A stretch of 9,111 bases of DNA from Caldilineaceae bacterium (GTDB lineage Bacteria > Chloroflexota > Anaerolineae > Caldilineales > Caldilineaceae): positions 1-9,111 of the forward strand of contig JAAUPU010000060.1 of assembly GCA_012032975.1 (NCBI GenBank). Direction: 5' to 3'. A program made the position numbers and the translations under genes. This document shows positions 1-7,594 of this stretch, piece by piece. How positions within the stretch are numbered: the stretch's first letter is position 1; each line of letters starts with the position of its first letter. The notes under the pieces are model-generated. The model was given only the letters and a program-made list of their open reading frames with translations. It searched no databases and was not told the origin of the DNA.

Positions 1-530
1 GCGCGCGGCTGGGGAAAGACCTTGAAGGTCGTCTCTACGAGGAGACCCAATGTCCCGAGGCTGCCGACAAACAGTTTGGGCAGGTCGAAACCGGCCGCGT
101 TCTTGACAACCTTGCCGCCGCCGCGCACCAGCCGACCCCGGCCATCCACAAAGCGCACGCCAATCAAGAAATCGCGCACGCCGCCATAGCGCACCCGACC
201 GGGACCGCTGAGTCCGGCAGCCACGGTGCCGCCCAGCGTTGCGCCCCGGTCGGCCAAGGGTGGGTCGAAGGGGAGATATTGGCCGTTGGCGGCCAGCGTG
301 GCTTGAACCTCGCTCAGCCCCGTGCCGGCCAAGGCCGTGATGGTATATTCGCCCGGATCGTATTCCAGAATGCCTGTGAGCGAGCGCATCTCCAGCGCCG
401 CGCGATCGCGCGGGGTCGAGAGGGCGGGTTTGCTGCCGCCGCCGACCGGGTGCAGCCAGAGACCGCTCCGCACTGCCTCGACCACATCGTCTATCGACTG
501 AACCTGGATGTTCTCTGCGACGAAGTTCAT
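1..530 (-). CDS. glcE: Glycolate oxidase subunit GlcE, FAD-binding (partial, 3' end outside window)
   Basis: Reading the minus strand from ATG at 530 gives an open frame of 176 codons with no stop before the window edge, beginning [17 protein letters not shown]. It has a GGG-S-K turn near residue 30 ([11 protein letters not shown]), the [22 protein letters not shown] stretch near residues 100-120 and the [16 protein letters not shown] stretch near 143-158. These are typical of the FAD-binding PCMH-type domain of GlcE, the smaller flavin subunit that works with GlcD and the iron-sulfur subunit GlcF to oxidise glycolate to glyoxylate. Its ATG overlaps the glcD stop as ATGA (530-527), implying translational coupling. 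E. coli GlcE is about 350 residues, so roughly half is present. No frameshift is seen. glcF would be expected just beyond base 1. The identification rests on motif recognition and on position next to glcD. Confidence 0.88.
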   Translation of the reverse strand, partial: MNFVAENIQVQSIDDVVEAVRSGLWLHPVGGGSKPALSTPRDRAALEMRSLTGILEYDPGEYTITALAGTGLSEVQATLAANGQYLPFDPPLADRGATLGGTVAAGLSGPGRVRYGGVRDFLIGVRFVDGRGRLVRGGGKVVKNAAGFDLPKLFVGSLGTLGLLVETTFKVFPQPR

Positions 531-1975
531 GCTCGTGAAATCACCCCTGCTTTTTCCAACGGGTGGGGTGCGTGGCTGAAGCCGCCGGCAAGCCCCTCGC
601 CGGGTAGCTTCTTGCCCCGGTTGGCCAGCTCCTTGGGGTCGATGGCCCGGCGCACTTCGTTCATCACCGCCAGATCGACGGCGCTGAACATGTCGCCCAT
701 GTAGGCCAGCTTTTCCATGCCCACGCCATGTTCGCCGGTGATCGAGCCGCCGAGTGCGATGCACATGTGCAGGATCTCGCCGGCAACTCTTCCGCGCGTT
801 CCAGCGCGCCCGGCTCGCGGCCGTTGTAGAGGATCAGCGGGTGGAGGTTGCCATCGCCAGCATGGAAGACATTGGCGACGCGCAAGTTGTGGGCCGCGCT
901 CAACTTTTCGATCTGCGCCAGCGCCTGGCCGAGCTTGCCGCGCGGCACCACGCCATCCTGCACAATGTAGTCCGGGCTAAGCCGTCCCACCGCAGAGAAC
1001 GCGCCCTTGCGCCCCTTCCAGATGCGGGCACGCTCGGCATCGTCCTGGGCGACGCGCACCTCGCTGGCGTCGGAGCTTTCGATCACCTGCAACAGATGGG
1101 CAAATTCGGCTTCCACCTGCACGGCCTCCCCCTCCAGTTCGACGATCAACAGCGCGGCCGCGTCTCTGGGATAGCCCGCATTCACCGAGGCTTCGGCCGC
1201 TTCGATGGCCAGCCTGTCCATGATCTCCATCGCGCCGGGCAACAGGCCAGAAGCCACCACATCGCCCACTGCATCGCCGGCCGCCTCCAGGCTGGCGTAC
1301 GAGGCGAGCACCGTGCGGTAGACCGGCGGCTTGGGCAGGAGCCGAAGCGTGATCTCCAGCGCGATGCCGAACAGCCCCTCGCTGCCCACAAAGAAACCGG
1401 GAAGGTCCGGCCCGACGCTTTCCAGGCTTTCGCCGCCCAGATGGACGATTTCGCCCTCTGGCAATACGGCCTTGATGCCCAGCACATGGTTGCTGGTCAT
1501 GCCATATTTCAAGCAGTGGGCGCCGCCGGAATTGAACGCGACATTGCCGCCGATGGTGCAGATCAGCTGGCTGGAGGGGTCCGGTGCGTAGTAGAGGCCG
1601 TGGGGGGGCGGCCGCGGCGGAGACGTCCAGATTGACGACGCCAGGCTCGACCACCGCAATGCGCTGCGCCGGATCCAACCGCAGGATCCGATTGAGCCGG
1701 TTGAGCGCGATGACGATGCCCTCGCGGATCGGCAACGAACCACCGGAGAGACTGGCTGCCACTGCCACGCGCCACAAAGGGGACATCATGGGCATGACAG
1801 AGCCGGACAGCCTCGATCACCTCCTCCTGGCTCTCGGCCAGCAACACCGCGCTTGGACGCGCCCGAAATGCGGTCAAGGCATCGGATTCGTAGGGCGCGA
1901 TCTGGGCAGGCTGGCGCAGCAGCCGAGAGGGCGGATATTGTTTTCGAGGACGGCGATCAATTGTTCTGCTGGCAT
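527..1975 (-). CDS. glcD: Glycolate oxidase subunit GlcD, FAD-linked oxidase (four apparent frameshifts)
   Basis: The restored protein is about 482 residues (E. coli GlcD is 499). It starts at ATG 1975 ([14 protein letters not shown]), with a weak GGTGGG Shine-Dalgarno-like element upstream. The N-terminal half is a PCMH FAD-binding domain, with [17 protein letters not shown] near residues 140-156. The C-terminal FAD-linked oxidase domain carries [10 protein letters not shown] near 371 and GEHGVGMEK near 415. These are hallmark GlcD motifs for a glycolate (or related 2-hydroxyacid) dehydrogenase subunit. The frame is broken four times: near 1929-1931 (a base seems missing in a G3 run), 1754-1755 (extra base), 1602-1608 (G7 run, one base too many) and about 784 (base missing). 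The corrections sum to zero and 1449 nt is divisible by three, which fits a normal gene read with indel errors. It is first in a glcD-glcE operon. A D-lactate dehydrogenase role is possible but less likely with glcE adjacent. Confidence 0.87.
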
Positions 1976-2045
1976 GGCTTGCCCACCAATTTAGGATGAG
2001 ACATTCGCCCCCGCAACGGTGGCGGAGAGTGTGAAATCTGCGGTT

Positions 2046-2075
2046 ATTTTAGCCTAGAAGGGCAAGCCCGGCCAA
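2046..2075 (-). promoter_or_regulatory. Possible sigma-70-type promoter for glcDE
   Basis: On the minus strand a TTGGCC box (2075-2070, 4 of 6 matches to TTGACA) is followed after 18 bases by TAAAAT (2051-2046, 5 of 6 matches to TATAAT). It lies about 70 bases upstream of the glcD start, in the 128-base gap after kynB. No terminator with a U-tract is visible after kynB, so read-through from upstream cannot be excluded. The call rests only on hexamer matching. Confidence 0.35.
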
Positions 2076-2103
2076 ACCATTCCGATCGGGCAGCGGACCC
2101 ATG

Positions 2104-2729
2104 TCACGACTGGAGAGCGCGCAACACAGCCCGCACTGGGCAGCCATCCGCCGGGATGTTGAGCGGCAGCGCGATCAGCTCGTACTCACCCGGCGCCACA
2201 TCGCGCAGTTGCAGATTCTCCAGAATGGCCACGCCGCTCTGGTACAAGGCGTGGTGGGCCGACAGGTTCTTGCTGTCGAGCGGGTCCACGGACTGGGCAT
2301 CGGTGCCAAAGAGACGCACGCCCTGTCGCCCCAACAGCTCCGCGGTCGCGGGCTCCAGAAAGGCGATCTCCTCGTTCCAAAGAGTGTCCGGCTGTTGGCT
2401 GCTCAGCGTCTTGACCAGAAGCCGTTCGACGCGCTCCAGCGCGCGCCGGCTAAATGTTCGGGCAGGATTGGGCCATGGATTGGCAGGTGGATGACCGTGG
2501 CCGGGCCGATGTAGACATCCAGCGGGATGGCGCCGATGGTCGGGCCGCTCTCATCGAAATGATAGGGCGCATCCGCGTGGGTGCCGGTGTGTGCGCTCAT
2601 GGTCAAAGTGGACAGGTTGACCGAGTCGCCATCGCGAATGCGCATGACCGATTGTGTGGTGTAAGGGGCATCTCCTGGCCAGACGGCCAGCGACGTCGAG
2701 ATTGGACGCGAAATGTCGATGATCCGCAT
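2104..2729 (-). CDS. kynB: Cyclase family protein, KynB-type arylformamidase (one apparent frameshift)
   Basis: The restored protein is about 208 residues, the usual length for bacterial KynB. It starts at ATG 2729 (MRIIDISRPISTSLAVWPGD) with GAGG eight bases upstream, inside the end of the preceding gene. The metal-binding signature HTGTHADAPYH occupies residues 47-57: His47, His51 and Asp53 are the expected metal ligands and His57 the catalytic histidine. Further on are FLEPATAELLGRQGVRLFG, then VDPLDSKNLSAHHAL, and a C-terminal ADGCPVRAVLR, all characteristic of arylformamidase (N-formylkynurenine to kynurenine plus formate). The frame breaks once in a GC dinucleotide run near 2440-2446; adding one base or removing two restores it. 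No kynA or kynU is in view, so tryptophan catabolism is not supported by context, and another amide or ester substrate of the cyclase superfamily is possible. It follows the solute-binding gene by three bases and is probably translationally coupled to it. Confidence 0.78.
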
Positions 2730-2732
2730 GGC

Positions 2733-4026
2733 TTATTCCTCGCGATTCAGCAGTCGTTGGGTGATGGTCAGCAGCTCGATGGCGCCCTCTTCGTCGGTGA
2801 GATCGCCGTCCAGAACTGCGCGCAATACCTGGTCGATCTCGTCGGCCATCACCTCCAGTCCCACTGGAAATTGCCAGAGAAGGGCGTTGGACAGCCCATC
2901 GGCGAAAGGCGTCAGCTCTGGCCATGCGGCCAGCCATTCTGCTGCCAACGCAGGGCGAGCGGGTATTGCCGGCGAATGACCGATCGCGGACCGCATACTG
3001 TTGGAACTGGTCAACGCCGCGACCAGCGCGTGCGCAGCTTCAGGATCGACGCTGTTGGCGGCTACGGCGTAGCAGTTGGCAAAGGCCAACGTGCCGCCCT
3101 GGGCCGGCCCAATCGGCAGCGCTGCGATGCCATACGCCAGATCGGGTCGCTGCTGCTCCAAAAAGGGCGCGATCCAGTTGCCTTCGATGGTCATGCCCAT
3201 TCGACCGCTGGCAAAGAGTTCGCCGTTCCAACCGCTGTTGAGATCGCCAGGCTCCAGCGCCAGGCCATCGTAGATCAGATCGGTGTAAAAGGTCACGGCC
3301 TGGGTCAGGGCGTCCACGCTGGGCGTTGCGACAGAGCCGTCCGCGGCCCGCCATTCGCCGCCCGCCTGATAGAGAAAAGGGAGCCAGCGCGATGCGTCCA
3401 CCCCCAGCGCCAACCCGGCGGGGATGTAGTTGACGCTGGGCAGATCGGCCACGGCTTCCGCCGCCGCCCGCAGCTCCGACCACGTCCAGCTGGCATTCGG
3501 GGGATCCAGGCCCGCGTCCTGGAAAAGTTGCCGGTTGTAGACCAGCGCCAGCGTCTGCACATCGGTTGGCGCGCACTGAAGGAGACCGTTGTGGCTGAAG
3601 CCTGCGCCGAGCAGAGGATAGAAATCAGCGCTTGTTTGGGTGGGAAGCGGGGCCAAGCGCCGGCGGACGCATACCGTGGAAAGCGGAAGCTGTCCAGTAG
3701 AAATACATCCGGCAGCGCGTCGTGGGTGAACGCCCGGTCCAGTTGCCAGCCGTGGTCGGCTGCCAGCGTCAGGCTGATCTGTACAGTGGGGTTGGCGGCA
3801 GAAAAGGCATCCAGCCGACCGCGCAGATGGCTGTTCTGCTCTTCCGCGCCGACAGGGCCCAGACCCGCAATTCGACCGGCGACGGCGTCGGTTCAGTGGC
3901 GAGGAAGGGAATGCGCTGAATCACGCTTTCCAGCGGCGGCGGTGTGGCGCATGACGCCAACAACCCGACCAACAGAGCGATACAGAGCGGATAAAGGGCG
4001 TGGTTCAATCCTGCCGACACCGTCAC
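2733..4026 (-). CDS. Family 1 extracellular solute-binding lipoprotein of an ABC transporter (two apparent frameshifts)
   Basis: The restored protein is about 431 residues, typical of MalE/UgpB-like sugar-binding proteins. The GTG at 4026 is preferred because AAGGTGAG lies just upstream. The N-terminus has a hydrophobic segment (about residues 10-24) ending in lipobox LLASC with Cys26, then a Pro/Thr-rich linker (TPPPLESV, ATEPTPSPVELRV), so it should be a secreted, lipid-anchored protein. Family features follow: LALVYNRQLFQDAGLDPP then a SWTWSELRAAAEAV segment, and later GRMGMTIEGNWIAPFLEQQ with AALPIGPAQGG, matching the conserved blocks of SBP_bac_1. Frame breaks lie near 3846-3850 (GC-rich, one base missing or two extra) and in a G4 run at 3649-3652 (one base missing). 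No permease or ATPase gene is adjacent. The ligand cannot be read from sequence. It shares a transcript with kynB, three bases downstream. Confidence 0.85.
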
Positions 4027-4040
4027 TATCTCACCTTCGC

Positions 4041-4084
4041 CGCGACTGACTGGAATGCTTCAGATCGCATTCCAGTCAGCCGCG
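4041..4084 (-). terminator. Strong hairpin closing the gcv operon (no U-tract)
   Basis: A perfect 13-base inverted repeat (4046-4058 with 4067-4079; arm CTGACTGGAATGC) encloses an 8-base loop. It is extended past a single mismatch by CGCG on each side (4041-4044, 4081-4084). It begins 20 bases after the gcvPB stop and ends about 14 bases before the GTG of the solute-binding gene. It looks like the transcript end of gcvTHPAPB, but neither strand has a T-run after it, so it may be a partial terminator, a 3' mRNA-stabilising stem, or an operator-like dyad for the next gene. Confidence 0.5.
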
Positions 4085-4103
4085 AAATTCGAGGCAGAGA
4101 TCG

Positions 4104-5599
4104 TCAAGCCACCTGGCCGGCGAGCTTGCCCTCATCAGCAAAATCGGTGAGCACCATCTGGCGTGCCGCGCGCACCTCGTCCAGGCGACGGGTGGGCGCC
4201 GTATGGGGCGCTTCGTGTAGCAAGTGGGGTTCGCTGCAGGCCTCCTGTGCGATCTGCTCCATCACATCGGCGAAACGGTCCAACGACTCGACGCTGGTCG
4301 TTTCGGTCGGCTCGATCATCAGCGCTTCCGGCACGATCAGCGGGAAATAGTTGGTGGGCGGGTGATAACCATAGTCGATCATACGTTTGCTGATGTCCAG
4401 CGCGTGGATGGCTGCGCCGTTGATCTGCCCCTGGCAGACAAATTCGTGCATGCAGATGCGCTCGCCAAAGGGGAGCGGGTAGGAGCCAGCTTGCTTGACC
4501 CGCTGCATGAGATAGTTGGCGTTGAGCACAGCATCCTCGGCGATGCGACGCAGCCCCTCGGCGCCATGCATTCGGATGTAGGTGTAGGCCCGGGCCAGCA
4601 CGCCAAAGTTACCCCAGAAGCTCCGCACCCGGCCAATCGACTTCTCCGGCATGGACAAACGGTATTGGTCATCAGGGTCCAACACAGCCAGCGGGCCTGG
4701 CAGATAGGCTGCAAGTTTCTCGACACATGCCACCGGACCCGCGCCGGGTCCGCCGCCGCCGTGGGGCGTGCTGAAGGTCTTGTGCAGGTTGAAGTGCATG
4801 ATGTCGATGCCCAGGTCGCCCGGTTTGACAATGCCCAGGATGGCGTTCATGTTGGCGCCATCGCCGTAGACCAGCCCGCCCGCTTCGTGGATCAGCGCGC
4901 AGATCTCCTCGATGCGCTGCTCGAAGAGACCCAGGGTGTTGGGGTTGGTGATCATCAGCCCGGCGATGCGACCTTCATGTTTGGCCAGCGCCTGACGCAG
5001 CGAAACGATGTCGGTGTTGCCGAATTTGTCGCTGCGAATCTCGACCGTGCGCAGCCCGGCCATGGATGCCGTGGCGGGATTGGTGCCGTGGGCGCTGTCC
5101 GGCACGAGGATGATGTCGCGCTGGCTCTGGCCGATGGCGTTGAGGTACGCGGCCATGACGAGGACGCCGGTCAGTTCGCCCTGTGCGCCGGCCGCGGGCT
5201 GCAGCGTGACCGCGTGGAAGCCGGAAATCTCGGCCAACATCTGCTGCAATTCGTACAGGATCGCCAGTGCGCCCTGCGCCGAGTAGTCTGGTTGCAAGGG
5301 GTGAATATGGGCGATGCCAGGCAGCCGTGCTACCGCTTCGTTGATCTTGGGGTTGTACTTCATGGTGCAACTGCCCAGCGGGTAAAAGCCCAGATCGACT
5401 GCATAGTTCTTGCGGCTGAGCCGGACATAGTGGGTGACCAGGTCACGCTCGGAGACCTCCGGGAGTGGCAGGTCATCCCGGATGAATTCGGCGGGTAGTT
5501 CCGCTTCAGGCGCGTCTGATTTTGGGGGCATGACGCCCGTCCGGCCGGTCGGCTCATCTCGAACAGCGTCGGTTCAATGGTCGAAAGTTGGAATCCCAT
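4104..5599 (-). CDS. gcvPB: Glycine dehydrogenase (decarboxylating) subunit 2, GcvPB (one apparent frameshift)
   Basis: This is the PLP-carrying subunit of the split P-protein, which decarboxylates glycine and passes the aminomethyl group to the lipoyl arm of GcvH. The restored protein is about 498 residues (B. subtilis 488). Its N-terminus MGFQLSTIEPTLFEMSRPGR needs one extra G near 5545-5546 (GGCC read for GGGCC). That gives the family motif SRPGRTGV and joins to the frame opening at MPPKSDAPEA. Other signatures are GFYPLGSCTMKYNPK, VPDSAHGTNPATASM, GDGANMNA and HFNLHKTFSTPHGGGGPG, whose lysine (about residue 274) should bind PLP. The C-terminus includes TRRLDEVRAARQ. The start at 5599 has AGGAG ten bases upstream; the later ATG at 5531 would cut off a conserved segment. 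It is the last gene of the gcv operon, 54 bases after gcvPA. Confidence 0.93.
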
Positions 5600-5629
5600 C
5601 CCAGTGCTTCTCCTATTTCGTTCTCGATA

Positions 5630-5648
5630 GCCTGTTCAAAAAACAGGC
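5630..5648 (-). repeat. Short perfect stem-loop between gcvPA and gcvPB
   Basis: GCCTGTT (5630-5636) and AACAGGC (5642-5648) form a perfect 7-bp inverted repeat around a 5-base loop (TTTTG in the mRNA sense). It sits just after the gcvPA stop and upstream of the gcvPB ribosome binding site. There is no T-run after it on the transcribed strand, so it is unlikely to terminate transcription. It may be an mRNA stability or processing element, or chance. Confidence 0.4.
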
Positions 5649-5653
5649 ATCCA

Positions 5654-7120
5654 TCACCCATGCGTGCCGCTGCCGTTTTCGTCCCATGGTTCATCATCGC
5701 CAGAGAGCATGTCTGCCAAGAAGCCGTCCATCTCCTCCTCGGCGAACAGATTGTCAAAATCGATCTCAGAGGCGGCGCGCAGCGCGTCGACAAAGGTGTC
5801 CATCTGCTCGACCGAGACTGTTTCGGTGGCGCAGACCAACATGCAGTGGTCGCCCAAGTCCGGGTAATGCTCGCCCAGGTCAAAGCCACTGACGATATTA
5901 AACTCGTCAAGCAAGAAGCCGTTTAACTCTGCAATCGGCACGGGCGAACGCACCACAAATTCATGATAGAACGGCGCTGGATTCAGGACTTCATAGCCGG
6001 GCAGGCTGTCGATGGCATTGGCGAGATAGTGGGCGTGGTCATAGCAGGTGCGGGCCACCTGGCGCAGCCCGCTCTTGCCCAGCGCGCCAAGATAGGCCGC
6101 GCAGGCCAGCGCATTGAGGTTCTGGTTGGTGCAGATGTTGCTGCTGGCCTTGTCGCGACGGATGAACTGTTCGCGCGCGACCAGGGTCAGCACATAGCCG
6201 GGGTTGCCATCGACATCGACGGTCTTGCCGACGATGCGCCCCGCGCTCTTGCGCACATGTTCAAGCTTGCAGGCGAAGAGGCCCAGGTACGGCCCGCCAA
6301 AGCTGAGCGAATTGCCCGTGGCCTGGCCCTCGCCGACGAAGATGTCCGCGCCATAGTCGCCGGGCGGTTTGAGCAGCCCCAGGCTGATAGGATTTGCGGC
6401 GACGACCAGCAGAGCGCCGTGGGCGTGGATGGTGTCGGCCAGTTGTTGGAGACGGGCTGGCGTTTGCAGCGTGCCCAGAAAGTCGGGGTTCTGGATGACG
6501 ACGCACGCGGTCTCATCGTCCACCAGTGCTTCGAGTGCGTCCACATAGTCAAACGCCGCCAATTCCTCGCCATGAAAGGTCACCGGCAACCCCTGGAAGT
6601 AGGTGTGGACCGTCTCCCGATAGTGGGGGTGAAGCGTGGGCGCCAACACGACCTTGTTGCGGCGGTTGCGGGCCACATTGCGCGCCATGATCACCGCTTC
6701 GGCAGTGCTGGTGGCGCCGTCGTAGTGGCTGGCGTTGCTCACCTCCATCCCGCTCAGACCGGCGATCATGGTCTGGTATTCGTGGAGAGCCTGCAAGTTG
6801 CCCTGGGCGATCTCGGGCTGGTAGGGTGTGTAGCTGGAGTAGAACTCGGTGCGGCTGATCACAAAATCGACCACGCTGGGGATGTAGTGAAAATAGGCGC
6901 CCGCGCCCAGAAAACAGGCCGCGTGCTGTAGATCGTCGTTGGCCTCGGCGCACTCTTGCAAGAGATTGGCCGCCTCCATCTCGCTGAGCCGCGGCGGCAG
7001 ATCGAGCGTGGGGAAACGGTGCTGCGCGGGCACATCGGCGAAGAGCGCTTCGATGGATTCTGCGCCGATTGCCGCCAGCATGGCGGCTCGCTCGGCGTCG
7101 GTATGGACAAAAAAGGACAT
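5654..7120 (-). CDS. gcvPA: Glycine dehydrogenase (decarboxylating) subunit 1, GcvPA
   Basis: An intact 488-residue frame encodes the other half of the split P-protein, which forms a heterotetramer with GcvPB in the cytoplasm. It starts MSFFVHTDAERAAMLAAIG at ATG 7120, with GGGAGG seven bases upstream. Signatures in order are FLGAGAYFHYIPSVVDFVI (about 69-87), YTPYQPEIAQGNLQALHEYQ (about 96-115), SHYDGATSTAEAV (about 132-144), GQATGNSLSFGGPYLGLFA and SSNICTNQNLNALA. All are conserved in GcvPA. It is some 40 residues longer than the B. subtilis protein (448). The excess is a C-terminal tail whose last 37 residues hold 13 acidic and no basic residues. It lies 34 bases after gcvH. It is the only complete gene in the window with no frameshift. 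Confidence 0.95.
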   Translation of the reverse strand: MSFFVHTDAERAAMLAAIGAESIEALFADVPAQHRFPTLDLPPRLSEMEAANLLQECAEANDDLQHAACFLGAGAYFHYIPSVVDFVISRTEFYSSYTPYQPEIAQGNLQALHEYQTMIAGLSGMEVSNASHYDGATSTAEAVIMARNVARNRRNKVVLAPTLHPHYRETVHTYFQGLPVTFHGEELAAFDYVDALEALVDDETACVVIQNPDFLGTLQTPARLQQLADTIHAHGALLVVAANPISLGLLKPPGDYGADIFVGEGQATGNSLSFGGPYLGLFACKLEHVRKSAGRIVGKTVDVDGNPGYVLTLVAREQFIRRDKASSNICTNQNLNALACAAYLGALGKSGLRQVARTCYDHAHYLANAIDSLPGYEVLNPAPFYHEFVVRSPVPIAELNGFLLDEFNIVSGFDLGEHYPDLGDHCMLVCATETVSVEQMDTFVDALRAASEIDFDNLFAEEEMDGFLADMLSGDDEPWDENGSGTHG

Positions 7121-7154
7121 GGCGCACCTCCCAGGTGGCTCCAGAAACGTGTGG

Positions 7155-7555
7155 TTAGCCTTCGCTCTCCTCGATCAGCTTGTCGTAGGCTTCTGGCGAC
7201 ATCAACGCACCCAGTTCGGCCTCGACATCGCCGGTGGGCCGCACTTTGAAGAACCAGGAGCCGTAGGGGTCGCTGTTGACCACTTCCGGGTTCTCTTGCA
7301 GAGAGCCGTTGATCGCCGTGATCACGCCTGTGACCGGGGCAAAGACATCTTCCGCGGCCTTGACCGACTCGACCACGGCGATGGCCTGGCCCGCCTCCAC
7401 TTCGGCCCCCTCTTCTGGCAACTCGACGAAGACCACGTCGCTCAGCAAATCCTGCGCTGCGTCGCTGATCCCAACCACAGCTTCGCCGTCGATCAGACGC
7501 ACCACTCGTGGGTTTCGGCATACTTGGCTTCCGGGTCGAGCCTGTAATCGGTCAT
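7155..7555 (-). CDS. gcvH: Glycine cleavage system H protein, lipoyl carrier (one apparent frameshift)
   Basis: GcvH carries the aminomethyl group between the P, T and L proteins on a lipoyl-lysine arm. The start is ATG 7555, with AAGGAG eight bases upstream, giving MTDYRLDPEAKYAETHEW. The frame then breaks at 7502-7503, where two C (plus strand) stand where three are needed. Restoring one base joins HEW to VRLIDGEAVVGISDAAQDLL and yields 133 residues (E. coli 129). The lipoylation site is Lys66 in VVESVKAAEDV, followed by FAPVTGVITAING, as in the family. The protein ends LMSPEAYDKLIEESEG, close to the usual GcvH C-terminus. The in-frame GTG at 7505 is not a credible start because it removes the conserved THEW segment. 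It lies 39 bases after gcvT. Confidence 0.93.
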
Positions 7556-7594
7556 GCGTTCTGCTCCTTGGTCAACAATTTGGGATGATTTGAA

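Noticed and set aside
1602..1608. Programmed frameshifting at the G7 run in glcD.
   Set aside because: Nearby genes have similar breaks in unrelated contexts, there is no stimulatory structure or known precedent in glcD, and an extra base in a homopolymer is a simpler reading.
754..1635. Plus-strand open frame of 293 codons opposite glcD.
   Set aside because: It is a shadow of glcD, whose conserved motifs run through the same bases on the minus strand.
2454..4049. Long plus-strand open frame of 531 codons opposite kynB and the solute-binding gene.
   Set aside because: It is antisense to two motif-bearing genes, is rich in Arg, Gly and Gln with no recognisable domain, and is what GC-rich third positions produce on the opposite strand.
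4224..5498. Plus-strand open frame of 424 codons opposite gcvPB.
   Set aside because: It mirrors a highly conserved gene and its low-complexity composition shows no family motif.
5963..6931. Plus-strand open frame of 322 codons opposite gcvPA.
   Set aside because: It is antisense to an intact GcvPA gene, with no plausible start context or domain.
7155..7505. GTG start at 7505 giving a shortened GcvH.
   Set aside because: It lacks the conserved N-terminal THEW segment, while the upstream ATG at 7555 has a strong AAGGAG and encodes exactly that segment before a one-base break.
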